Assembly: GCA_963773315.1 (NCBI GenBank)
Contig: CAVZAF010000011.1
Span: 186,001 to 250,000 of the forward strand
Length of the DNA stretch: 64,000 nucleotides
Reading direction: 5' to 3'
Origin: DATKAS01 sp963773315
GTDB lineage: Bacteria > Actinomycetota > Acidimicrobiia > Acidimicrobiales > DATKAS01
The notes under the pieces are model-generated. The model was not told the DNA's origin and did no database searches. It worked only from the letters and a program-made list of their open reading frames with translations. The stretch's first letter is position 1. Every line of letters starts with the position of its first letter. Shown piece after piece: positions 46,103 through 53,824 of this stretch. A program made the position numbers and the translations under genes.

Positions 46103-46617
46103 GTCTGATCTCCTTCTGCGTCATCCCCGCCGGGTTCGAGCGAGTGCAATGCGTCGGTGTCGATGAACCCTGTCTCGCCCTCGAGCGGCCACACCTCGAG
46201 CGTCGTCCCCCGGACCGCCGTGACGAGCACGCGTGTGCGAGCGGGGATCGGCCGATCGGCGCCACTGAACGCGAGCCAGCGCTCGCCCGCGAGCAGCACG
46301 TGCCCCGGGCACTGGGAGTCGCCCACGACGTCGAGGGTCATCACCTCTTCACCGACGAGCGTGCCGTGGACCCCGCGACCGAGCTTGCCCTCGTACCGGT
46401 GATGGAGCCGTTCGCTGACGTGGGGACGCACGACGAGGATCCCAAGGGCCGCCGCCAAAACCGCGACCGCGACCTGAAGGGGGATGGCCGACGGCACGAT
46501 CAGAGCGACAACCGCGGCAGCGAACGCCCCGATCGCCCCGAACAGCGCGTAGAACGCGAAGTGGTGCACCTCGAAGGCCAGAAGCACGACCCCGAGGATC
46601 AGCCACGCGAAGACCAC
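46099..46617 (-). CDS. NfeD-like membrane protein
   Basis: 172 residues. Two to three N-terminal membrane segments (~1-65), then an OB-fold domain (GTLVGEEVMTLDVVG...RVLVTAVRGTTLEVWPLEG) as in NfeD1b proteins. Works with the adjacent SPFH protein in membrane microdomain maintenance (family knowledge). GTG start. Confidence 0.85.
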   Translation of the reverse strand: MVFAWLILGVVLLAFEVHHFAFYALFGAIGAFAAAVVALIVPSAIPLQVAVAVLAAALGILVVRPHVSERLHHRYEGKLGRGVHGTLVGEEVMTLDVVGDSQCPGHVLLAGERWLAFSGADRPIPARTRVLVTAVRGTTLEVWPLEGETGFIDTDALHSLEPGGDDAEGDQT

Positions 46618-46691
46618 ACCGCACCTCTCTTCACTTCCGATGCTACGGCGGTCAGATCAAATCACCCCAATATGATCCACGGGCCGCGGCT

Positions 46692-47480
46692 ATGACCGAG
46701 ATCGTCCTCAGCCCCATCGACATCAGCGCGCCCGTCGTCGTCGAGGCCGCGCGTGCCGCCGAGGCCGCCGGTTTCGAGGCGATCTGGACGTACGACCACA
46801 TCTCGGGGGTCTCGTTCGGCGGCCGTCCCGTCCTCGACTCGTGGACCGTCCTGGCTGCCGTTGCCACACACACCACCCGGGTGGCGGTCGGGCCGCTCGT
46901 CGTGAACACCGTCGCGCGGCACCCCGCACACATCGCCGTCGCCACTGCGACGCTGCAGCAGCTGAGCGGCGGGCGTGTCCAGCTCGGCCTCGGCGCCGGC
47001 GCGGGGCCCGAGTCGCCCTACTCCCGCGAGCTCGCCATGGTCGGGCTCCCGTTGTTGAGTGCGCCCGAGCGAAGGCAGCGCGTCCTCGACGCCGTTGCCT
47101 TCCTGCGTGCTGTCTGGGCCCACGAGCCCGGCCACGAAGCCATCCTCGTGCCCGACCCTGTCCCGCCGATCATCGTTGCGGCCAACGGCCCGAAGATGGC
47201 GGCCGTCGCCGGGCGCTGCGCAGACGCTGTGAACTTCCACGACTGGCAGTCGGACCTCCCGGGAGCGATCGCCGCTGCCACGGCCGCGGCGCGAGAGGTC
47301 GGCAACGACGAGTTCGCCGTGACGCTCGAAGTGCCGTTCGAGGAGGAGTGGCTACGCGCCGACAGCAAGGAACGCGGGGAGGTCGAGTCGCTCGGAGTGT
47401 CGCGGGTGATGGTGCGGTGGAGCTCGGCCCTCGGCGTCGACGCGATTCAGCGCGCCGCGGCGTGGACTGACACCGCGTAG
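46692..47480 (+). CDS. LLM-class (F420-dependent) oxidoreductase
   Basis: 262 residues, luciferase-like TIM barrel: AARAAEAAGFEAIWTYDHI, VAVGPLVVNTVARHPAHIAVATATLQQLSGGRVQLGLGAG and PIIVAANGPKMAAVAGRCADAV. Actinobacterial members usually take F420H2. TATGAT lies about 20 bases upstream as a possible -10. Its last 34 bp overlap tail-to-tail with the methyltransferase gene. Confidence 0.85.
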   Translation: MTEIVLSPIDISAPVVVEAARAAEAAGFEAIWTYDHISGVSFGGRPVLDSWTVLAAVATHTTRVAVGPLVVNTVARHPAHIAVATATLQQLSGGRVQLGLGAGAGPESPYSRELAMVGLPLLSAPERRQRVLDAVAFLRAVWAHEPGHEAILVPDPVPPIIVAANGPKMAAVAGRCADAVNFHDWQSDLPGAIAAATAAAREVGNDEFAVTLEVPFEEEWLRADSKERGEVESLGVSRVMVRWSSALGVDAIQRAAAWTDTA

Positions 47481-47992
47481 TCGCCACCTGCGAACGGCTC
47501 GCCCGACCACGTCGACCACCGCTCGTTGAGCCGGAGACCCGCCGAGGCGCAGTCCTCGTCGTAGCGCGTCGTGTCGTAGCCGCGATCGAGCGAGAAGCCC
47601 GCGATGAGGATGCCGCCAGGCTGGAGGTGGCGTGCACAGCCGGCAACGAGCGCACCTTGCGTGCCCGCCGGCGTGAACAGCGGCACGTTGCCCGCCATCA
47701 CGACGACCTCGAAGGTTTGCCCGAGATCGAAGGCGCAGAGGTCGTGGACTCGCCAGTCGAGGTCGGGAGACAGCCGTCGCGCGGTGGCCACCATCGATGC
47801 ATCGGCGTCGACACCGACCACCGCCACGCCTCGACGAGCAAGCTCGCGAGCAACGCGTCCGGTTCCGCAGCCCGCGTCGAGGGCCGACGTGGGCGCGAAG
47901 CGCATGACGAAGTCGGCTTCACCATGGACGTCGACACCTTGGTCAGCCAGCGCGTCGAACTGCTTCTGGTACTCGTCGCCGTCCCACCCCAT
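47447..47992 (-). CDS. SAM-dependent methyltransferase
   Basis: 181 residues with class I motifs: LDAGCGTGRVARELARRGVAVVGVDADASM (SAM loop and acidic residue) and FEVVVMAGNVPLF. Substrate unknown. ATG at 47992 starts MGWDGDEYQKQFD, a common opening of this group. Last gene on the minus strand after the ECF sigma/VOC pair; 3' end overlaps the LLM gene. Confidence 0.85.
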   Translation of the reverse strand: MGWDGDEYQKQFDALADQGVDVHGEADFVMRFAPTSALDAGCGTGRVARELARRGVAVVGVDADASMVATARRLSPDLDWRVHDLCAFDLGQTFEVVVMAGNVPLFTPAGTQGALVAGCARHLQPGGILIAGFSLDRGYDTTRYDEDCASAGLRLNERWSTWSGEPFAGGDYAVSVHAAAR

Positions 47993-48029
47993 CCCCCCAT
48001 CTTCTCGCGCGGATAACCGGTTGCGGCGG

Positions 48030-48623
48030 TCAGGGCTTGCCACCCGGAGGGTCGTCGGGAACCTCGCCGCCACGCGCACGGATCGCCTCGTGGCTCTCGG
48101 CGAAGTGCCAACGGTGCCCCTCGAGATCGGTCGCCTCGTAGCGCCGCTCGCCGTAGAACGCGTCCTCCAGCTCCATCGTGATGTCGGCACCCCGAGCGAC
48201 CGCGTGCGCGTAATGGGCATCGATGTCGTGCACGTTGACGTGGAAGATCGCGGTGGTATGGCCGACCTCGCCCGGCGCGTAGATGCGATGCACGTCATGG
48301 TTGGCGTGGCCGATCATCACGATGCCGTTGCCGAGCCGCAGCCAGGCGAGCATCTGCTGGCGACCGTCCCACTCGTGCTCCATGCGGGCCTCCCGCAGCT
48401 CCGTGAAGCCGAGGACGCGCACGAGGTAGTCGAGCGCGGCGAACTCGTCGGCATAGGCGAGCCGGGGGAAGAGGTCGGGCATGCGGACGTTGGTCTCGGG
48501 CTCTTGGGCGATGGTCGACATGAGCTGCTCCTTCTGGCGCGAAAGCACGGTGGGGTCGCCCGGGTCATCGGGCAACACGTTGTCAGGGCGCAGCCGGCGG
48601 AGAGGTTCGAGCTCGTCGCTCAC
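48030..48623 (-). CDS. VOC-domain protein with anti-sigma-like N-terminal segment
   Basis: From the GTG at 48623 (overlapping the sigma factor stop as GTGA), the first ~35 residues (SDELEPLRRLRPDNVLPDDPGDP) look like the start of CU044_5270-type proteins that normally follow ECF sigma genes. Then comes an intact VOC domain (MPDLFPRLAYADEFAALDYLVRVLGF...LEGHRWHFAE), similar to PhnB/glyoxalase proteins. An ATG at 48521 has a strong Shine-Dalgarno (AAGGAG, 6 bases spacing) and would give a plain VOC protein of 163 residues. Both products may be made. Metal ligands for a specific reaction are not evident. Confidence 0.7.
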   Translation of the reverse strand: MSDELEPLRRLRPDNVLPDDPGDPTVLSRQKEQLMSTIAQEPETNVRMPDLFPRLAYADEFAALDYLVRVLGFTELREARMEHEWDGRQQMLAWLRLGNGIVMIGHANHDVHRIYAPGEVGHTTAIFHVNVHDIDAHYAHAVARGADITMELEDAFYGERRYEATDLEGHRWHFAESHEAIRARGGEVPDDPPGGKP

Positions 48624-49180
48624 AGCTCCATCCTCTCGCTCGTCGGGGACGCGTCGCGCAATCGAGCGCGAGCTCGGTTGAGCCGTGATCGCACGGTCCC
48701 GACGGGGACGTCGAGAGCGGCGGCGATCTGCTCGTAGCTCAGCTCTTCCCACACGTACAGGATGAGCGTGTCCCACTCGGCGGAGGGGAGCTCCGCCACT
48801 GCGTCAGCCACGCGTGACCAGTCGCCCGATGCGTCCGTCGACGCGGCGACCCGGTCGGCCATGTCTTCGCCACCGGGGCGCTGCGCCGCGAACCGCGCCA
48901 TGGCCCGGAGGCGTCGACCCTCGCTCCGTCGTTGCTTGGCGATGACGCGAGTAGCGATGCCGTACAACCACGGCGCGGCGTCTGGACGGCAGGAGTCATA
49001 CGTCTCACGCCGCTCGAACGCGACACGGAACACCTCGCCGAGCAAGTCGTCGGCCTCCGGGCCGACCCGTCGGACGAGGTAGCGAAAGATCACGCGGGCG
49101 TGACGGTCGAAGAGCTCGGAGAAGCACGCGGGATCGTCGAGTGACGCAGCGATCACCGCGGCATCCGTGCTCTCGTCCAT
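48620..49180 (-). CDS. ECF-type RNA polymerase sigma factor
   Basis: 186 residues. Region 2: FSELFDRHARVIFRYLVRRVGPEADDLLGEVFRVAFERRETYD. Region 4: AELPSAEWDTLILYVWEELSYEQIAAALDVPVGTVRSRLNRARARLRD. It resembles the ECF group usually co-transcribed with a CU044_5270-type partner. ATG at 49180 lies 5 bp after the CoA-transferase stop, so the sigma gene is probably read with the LacI-controlled operon. Confidence 0.88.
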   Translation of the reverse strand: MDESTDAAVIAASLDDPACFSELFDRHARVIFRYLVRRVGPEADDLLGEVFRVAFERRETYDSCRPDAAPWLYGIATRVIAKQRRSEGRRLRAMARFAAQRPGGEDMADRVAASTDASGDWSRVADAVAELPSAEWDTLILYVWEELSYEQIAAALDVPVGTVRSRLNRARARLRDASPTSERMEL

Positions 49181-49185
49181 CACCT

Positions 49186-50616
49186 CTACTTGCCCGCAGC
49201 GGCTCGCGAGTTCGCGGTGGACCACTCCGGCGGATGCGCTCCGAGCGGCGACGTCGGGAGCTCCCAGTGTGGCGGCGTCGCGCTCATCTGTGCGACCGGC
49301 GCGAGATGGCGCAGCCTCCCGAACGCGGTATCGGTGGTCGTGAGAAATGGCTCGACGTCACCGAACCCGGACGGTTTGTCACGGTCGACGCGCCGCTCGC
49401 GCGCGAACCACATCCCCGTCTGACACAGCGACGCGCGGACGTGATAGCTGCCGCCTTCGTGGCTGCGCCTCCACAGCGCAGCCATCGTGCCGAGCGCCGC
49501 GAGGTAGCCGGTCGTGTAGTCGCACGCCGCTGCGGGAATCAACACCGGCGGTTCATCACCGCCGCGCTGTGGGTCGCCGCTGGCTCCCTGCACAGCCGCG
49601 ATTCCCGTCACGGTCTGGGCGAGCTGTTCCCAACCCGGACGCTCTCGCCACGGCCCGACGTCGCCGTAGCAGCTCATCGACACGTAGACGATGCCGGGTC
49701 GGCGTGCGGCGAGCTCGTCGGGCCCGAGGCCGCGGCGCTGCATCGCGCCTCCGCGGTAACCCTGCGCGAACACGTCCGCCGACGACGCGAGCGCGAGCAA
49801 CCGCGCGTGGTCGTCGGGGCTGTCGAGATCGAGGAAGGTCGAGCGCTTGCCATGGCTCGTGTCGATGACGAACGGCAACACGTTGTCGAGGTTCGGTGAG
49901 TTCACGAGGAGCACGTCCGCGCCGTGCTCGGCAAGGGTGCGCCCGTTCGTGGGCCCGGCGAGGATTCGAGTGAGGTCGAGCACGCGAATCCCGTCGAGCG
50001 GGCGAGCGGTGCCGCCCACCGGCTCGGGCTCGGACTCGCCGATCTTCTCGATCTCGACGCGGGCGAGCGCGCCGACAGCTCTGCCTTGCGGATGCGCCGC
50101 CCACTCTTCCCTCGTGCGCACGATCGCGCCGCACGTCCGCGCCTCTGCGAGCGCGTCCTCGAGGGGCTGCGCCTCCCACTTCGCGACACTGGCGGCGACC
50201 GCTGCGGAATCAGCGCCCTCGGAGATGCCGAGCACCCGCCGAGTCGGATCGGCGAGCCGCGGGAACGCGCCGTGCAGATGGACCCACCTGCCGTCGCGGC
50301 ACTCGTACAGCGCGACCAGCGGGTTGTCGGCGATCCGTTGCGGCGTCTCCGCGTCGAGCAGCTGCTGGAACACGAAGCTCAGCAGCGACGCGCCCGCCCT
50401 TCTCGCGTCGACCATGACCGTCTGGTCGACGCCTGTCTTGTCCCGCCAGATCATTCCCGCCGTGGCCGCGACCGCGCCGAGCGCGACTGCGGCCGACGAC
50501 GCGACGGGGATCGGGCTCGTGTAGACCGGATCGCTCCCCTCGATCGTGACGTCGTCGGCTAGTTCGGCAGGGAGCCCGACCTCAGCGAGGAGCTCGGCGA
50601 CTCGGGAATCGGCCAT
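49186..50616 (-). CDS. Type III (CaiB/BaiF) CoA-transferase
   Basis: 476 residues. The C-terminal ~270 residues carry the usual core (LDGIRVLDLTRILAGPTNGRTLAEHGADVL, HGKRSTFLDLDS, GPDELAARRPGIVYVSMSCYGDVGPW). The N-terminal ~190 residues resemble the family's distal half (SVAKWEAQPLEDALAEARTCGAIVRTREEWAAHPQG). This arrangement occurs in a known actinobacterial subgroup. Transfers CoA between acids, so it could activate the carboxylate of the pathway. Overlaps the DinB stop by one base. Confidence 0.82.
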   Translation of the reverse strand: MADSRVAELLAEVGLPAELADDVTIEGSDPVYTSPIPVASSAAVALGAVAATAGMIWRDKTGVDQTVMVDARRAGASLLSFVFQQLLDAETPQRIADNPLVALYECRDGRWVHLHGAFPRLADPTRRVLGISEGADSAAVAASVAKWEAQPLEDALAEARTCGAIVRTREEWAAHPQGRAVGALARVEIEKIGESEPEPVGGTARPLDGIRVLDLTRILAGPTNGRTLAEHGADVLLVNSPNLDNVLPFVIDTSHGKRSTFLDLDSPDDHARLLALASSADVFAQGYRGGAMQRRGLGPDELAARRPGIVYVSMSCYGDVGPWRERPGWEQLAQTVTGIAAVQGASGDPQRGGDEPPVLIPAAACDYTTGYLAALGTMAALWRRSHEGGSYHVRASLCQTGMWFARERRVDRDKPSGFGDVEPFLTTTDTAFGRLRHLAPVAQMSATPPHWELPTSPLGAHPPEWSTANSRAAAGK

Positions 50617-51158
50617 CAGGCGAGGGGTCGTGCTCGATAGACATCGCGGAGCAACGCGATCTCTGCGCTGTGGTGGATGACCTCGTCGAGCGCGTGCAGC
50701 ATGAGCGCGAGGAAGGTGGAGTCGCCGTACGGGCCCCATGTGGGACCGAGCGGATCGAACAGCGTCTCCGGCGCTCGCTCGGAGAGGCCGGCGCGGAACG
50801 CGGAGCCTGCGGCTTCGGTCGCAGCGAGCGCCTCCGCGACATCGAGCGTGAACGCCTGGTCGACGAACTCGGTGCCACGACGACCGAACACCCGCGCCGA
50901 GTAGCTGTCGAGGCAGTCGACAGCCACGTGCCACAGGCGCCACGCGATCGTCGTCACGGGCGGGGGATCGGGATCGGGGTCAGCCCAGTCGGCTCGTACG
51001 CCCTCTGCGGTCTCGCGCAGCGTCCAGCAGCTCGCGACCGGCTCCCACAGGTACTCGTCGCGAGTGAGCCCGTCGAGCCGCGCCGTGAGACGCGGCCACG
51101 CCTCGTCGAAGAGCGAGAGGACGTCGCTGTGGACCTGCGCCGCGCTCATGGAAGCCAT
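50616..51158 (-). CDS. DinB-superfamily protein
   Basis: 180 residues, four-helix bundle: LFDEAWPRLTARLDGLTRDEYLWEPV, WRLWHVAVDCLDSYSARVFG (metal-type His) and LHALDEVIHHSAEIALLRDVY (HxxxH-like). Members bind a metal and act as thiol-dependent transferases or have unknown roles. Second gene of the minus-strand operon that starts with a PhyH gene. ATG at 51149 is an equally likely start. Confidence 0.8.
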   Translation of the reverse strand: MASMSAAQVHSDVLSLFDEAWPRLTARLDGLTRDEYLWEPVASCWTLRETAEGVRADWADPDPDPPPVTTIAWRLWHVAVDCLDSYSARVFGRRGTEFVDQAFTLDVAEALAATEAAGSAFRAGLSERAPETLFDPLGPTWGPYGDSTFLALMLHALDEVIHHSAEIALLRDVYRARPLA

Positions 51159-51186
51159 GAGCGCCCATCATTGCCGTCGCGGGTGA

Positions 51187-51930
51187 CTAGCTCTTCAAGA
51201 ACTTCGGGGCGAGCGGCAGCCACGTGCGCTCGAGCGGCTCGTCGCGCTGCACGACTGGTCCGTGGATCAGCGCCGAGATCGCTCGACGCGGGCGCTCGCT
51301 GTAGTTCGGCCCGCTGTAGTGGATCGTGCGGCAGTGATGCACCGTCGCCGCACCTGCCGGGATCGGGCACGCCACGCTCGTGCTGAAGTCTGGCGGGTCT
51401 TCGAGCAGGAGCGGCTGACCGAGACCCACGTTGCGATGGGTGACGATGTCGCTGCGATGGGAGCCAGGCAGGAACTGCATGCAGCCGCTGTCGACGGTCA
51501 CATCGTCGAGCGGCGTCCAAACCGAGAGGCTGTGCGCCGTCACCTTCGGCTGCTCCCAGTACGCCTCGTCCTGATGCCACGGCGTGTCGCGGCCCGCGGT
51601 CGCGGGCTTGAAGATCATGTGCGTGCCGCTGCCGACGAGGATCTCGGACTCATCGATCTCGAGCAGCGCACATGCGATCTGCCTGGCGTTCGCGTACCAC
51701 TTCGTGTCGAGGATCTCGGGCACGGTCAGCTCGGGAACGAGGATCTGGTCGACGACCCCCGTGGTGCCGTCGTCGCGCTCGGCGTCGAAGTGGAGGCGCA
51801 TCACGTTCGGGTTCACGAAGATCTCGTCGTACATCTCGCGGAACCACGCGAGCTCGTCGGACGGCATGACCTGCTCGTCGACCTGGAGGTACCCGTTCTC
51901 CCAGAACGATTCGGACTGCTGGGGAGACAC
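51187..51930 (-). CDS. Phytanoyl-CoA dioxygenase (PhyH) family protein, copy A
   Basis: 247 residues. Fe(II)/2-oxoglutarate oxygenase with HQD iron site in DTPWHQDEAYWEQP, distal His in CRTIHYSGPNYSERPRRA and the 2-oxoglutarate-binding Arg after it. Hydroxylates an unactivated carbon using O2 and 2-oxoglutarate. GTG at 51930 is the only good start near the promoter; an upstream in-frame extension overlaps the lacI coding region. Promoter TACCAT (minus strand, 51954 to 51949) and the operator lie immediately upstream. Confidence 0.85.
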   Translation of the reverse strand: MSPQQSESFWENGYLQVDEQVMPSDELAWFREMYDEIFVNPNVMRLHFDAERDDGTTGVVDQILVPELTVPEILDTKWYANARQIACALLEIDESEILVGSGTHMIFKPATAGRDTPWHQDEAYWEQPKVTAHSLSVWTPLDDVTVDSGCMQFLPGSHRSDIVTHRNVGLGQPLLLEDPPDFSTSVACPIPAGAATVHHCRTIHYSGPNYSERPRRAISALIHGPVVQRDEPLERTWLPLAPKFLKS

Positions 51931-51933
51931 TGA

Positions 51934-51945
51934 GAAATCGATTTC
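51934..51945. promoter_or_regulatory. LacI-type operator 1
   Basis: GAAATCGATTTC, a perfect 12-bp palindrome with the central CG typical of LacI-family operators. It overlaps the expected transcription start of PhyH-A and lies about 41 bp upstream of the inferred lacI start. Eleven of twelve bases match the sequence at 56602-56613. Confidence 0.7.
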
Positions 51946-51980
51946 AGGATGGTAGTTCGACGGCCCGTATGCTCGCTGCA

Positions 51981-52982
51981 GTGCAGAGCCGAGCAGCCAC
52001 GATCGACGACGTGGCGAGGGCCGCCGGAGTCTCACCGGCGACCGTCTCGAGGGTGCTGAACGGCACACGCGACGTGTCACCCGATCGGGCCGAGCGAGTG
52101 CGGGCGGTCGTGGCGCAGCTCGGCTACCAGCCGTTCGGCCCGGCCCGAGCGCTCCGCCGGCAGGCCACCGACGTCTGGGCCGTGATCGTCGCCGACATCG
52201 AGAACCCCTTCTTCACGTCGATCGTCCGCGGCATCGAAGACGGCGGGCGCGAGCACGGGTTCCGCGTCATGCTCTGCAACTCCGACGAGGACCTTCGCAA
52301 GGAGGCCGACTACGTCGACGTCGCGATCGCCGAACGCATGGCAGGCGTCGTGATCGCGGTCGCGTCGACCCGTGCGTCGAGGCTCGACCCGCTGCTCGAC
52401 GCGGGGATCGCCGTCGTGGCCGTCGATCGCCGACCCGCCGGCGGGAAGGTCGACACCGTGCTCGTCGACAACGAGCGCGGGGCGGCGGAAGCGACCACCC
52501 ATCTCATCGGAGCGGACGCGACGCGCATCGCCTGCATCACCGGACCGCAACGACTCAGTACCGCGAACGAGCGGGCGAGCGGCTATCGCAAGGCACTCCG
52601 ACACGCGGGCCGCATCGTCGATCCCTCGCTCATCGCTCGCACTGACTTCCGCGAGACCGGCGGGTACAAGGCCATGCGCGAGCTGTGCTCCTTGCCGCAG
52701 CCACCTGACGCAGTGCTCGTCGCCAACAACCTCATGACCGTCGGCGCGCTCGAGGCGCTCCGCGACGAGGGTCTCTCGGTGCCGGGCGACATGCGGGTCG
52801 TCGGCTTCGACGACGCCCCGTGGGCGAAGCTGCTGCAGCCGTCGCTCACGGTCGTCGCCCAGCCGACCTACGAGATAGGCCGCCGATCCGCGGAGCTGCT
52901 GTTGACCGCGCGCTCGCAGCCGGCACGCCCGCGCCAAGAAGTGCTGCTGCATCCGCATCTCATCGTTCGGGAGAGCACATGA
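51981..52982 (+). CDS. LacI-family transcriptional regulator
   Basis: 333 residues. LacI helix-turn-helix ATIDDVARAAGVSPATVSRVLNGTRDVSPD with hinge, then the periplasmic-binding-protein-like ligand domain (VIVADIENPFFTSIVRGIEDG, DTVLVDNERGAAEATTHLI, VGFDDAPWAKLLQPSLTVVAQP). I prefer GTG 51981: TATGCT (51968-51973) is a good -10 7 bases upstream, and the ATG at 51969 lies inside that hexamer. The ligand is probably sugar-like. The stop overlaps PhyH-B. Likely controls both flanking operons and itself. Confidence 0.88.
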   Translation: MQSRAATIDDVARAAGVSPATVSRVLNGTRDVSPDRAERVRAVVAQLGYQPFGPARALRRQATDVWAVIVADIENPFFTSIVRGIEDGGREHGFRVMLCNSDEDLRKEADYVDVAIAERMAGVVIAVASTRASRLDPLLDAGIAVVAVDRRPAGGKVDTVLVDNERGAAEATTHLIGADATRIACITGPQRLSTANERASGYRKALRHAGRIVDPSLIARTDFRETGGYKAMRELCSLPQPPDAVLVANNLMTVGALEALRDEGLSVPGDMRVVGFDDAPWAKLLQPSLTVVAQPTYEIGRRSAELLLTARSQPARPRQEVLLHPHLIVREST

Positions 52983-53758
52983 CTGCGACGACCACCTACC
53001 GCGCCGCGACGCAAGCGGACATCGACTTCTTCGGCACGCACGGCTACATCGTCGTGCGCGACGTGATCGATCCCGCCGAGCTCGACTCGATCACCGCGCT
53101 GTGTGACCAGATCATCGAGAGGAAGGAGACGCTCGCGTTCGACTGGGCGTGGGAGAAGGACAAGTCGCGCGACGAGCGCGAGTTCAAGATCCTGCAGTCG
53201 AGCCCCACGATGCTGTGGCCCGACGCGGTCAGTGGCGCCCCGTTCCGCAAGTGGGCGGTCGAGTTCGCCTCTGCGCTGATGGGCTTCGAGCTCGAGTTCT
53301 GGTACGACCAGTTCCTCGCCAAGCCGCCGCAGAAGGGCGCGGCGACCCTGTGGCATCAGGACGAGGGCTACTGGGGCCGGAACCTCGACGACCTCGGGAT
53401 CACCTGCTGGATGCCGTTCCACGACGTCGACGAGCGCAACGGGTGCATGCACTTCATCGACGGCGGCCAGCGCGACGGCGTCCTCCCCCATCGCCAGCCC
53501 GAGCACGTGCAGAGCGATCTGCTCTACTGCGAGCCCGACGAGACGCGGGCGATCGCGTGCCCGATCTCGCGCGGCAGCGTGACGTTCCACCACTCGAAGA
53601 CGCCGCACATGACCACGGCGAACTCGACCGACGCGTGGCGCAAGATCCTGACGCAGCACCTCCGCAAGGCCGGCGCTCCCGGCGAGGGCGACCACTACCC
53701 GTGGAAGGTCTACGTGAACCAGATCACCGGCGAGCGCACGATCCCGCCCTCCCGCTGA
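52979..53758 (+). CDS. PhyH family dioxygenase, copy B
   Basis: 259 residues: TQADIDFFGTHGYIVVRDVIDPAEL, iron site ATLWHQDEGYWGRN, GCMHFIDGGQRDGVLPHR, distal His/Arg FHHSKTPHMTTANSTDAWR. All Fe/2-oxoglutarate residues are present. Overlaps the lacI stop (ATGA), so it is co-expressed with the regulator. Substrate unknown. Confidence 0.87.
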   Translation: MTATTTYRAATQADIDFFGTHGYIVVRDVIDPAELDSITALCDQIIERKETLAFDWAWEKDKSRDEREFKILQSSPTMLWPDAVSGAPFRKWAVEFASALMGFELEFWYDQFLAKPPQKGAATLWHQDEGYWGRNLDDLGITCWMPFHDVDERNGCMHFIDGGQRDGVLPHRQPEHVQSDLLYCEPDETRAIACPISRGSVTFHHSKTPHMTTANSTDAWRKILTQHLRKAGAPGEGDHYPWKVYVNQITGERTIPPSR

Positions 53759-53773
53759 ACCCAGCCGGTTCCT

Positions 53774-53810
53774 TTGTCGATTCGCCGCTCATGTGACGGC
53801 GTTTCGACAA
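53774..53810. terminator. Bidirectional terminator
   Basis: TTGTCGA-TT-CGCCG (53774-53787) pairs with CGGCG-TT-TCGACAA (53797-53810), an interrupted 7+5-bp stem with a 9-base loop, between the converging PhyH-B and GH172 genes. Confidence 0.55.
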
Positions 53811-53824
53811 GAGAACGAGCCCGG

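Noticed and set aside
51969..51971. ATG at 51969 as lacI start
   Set aside because: It lies inside TATGCT, a good -10; GTG 51981 is 7 bases downstream as in other leaderless genes here and still includes the whole helix-turn-helix.
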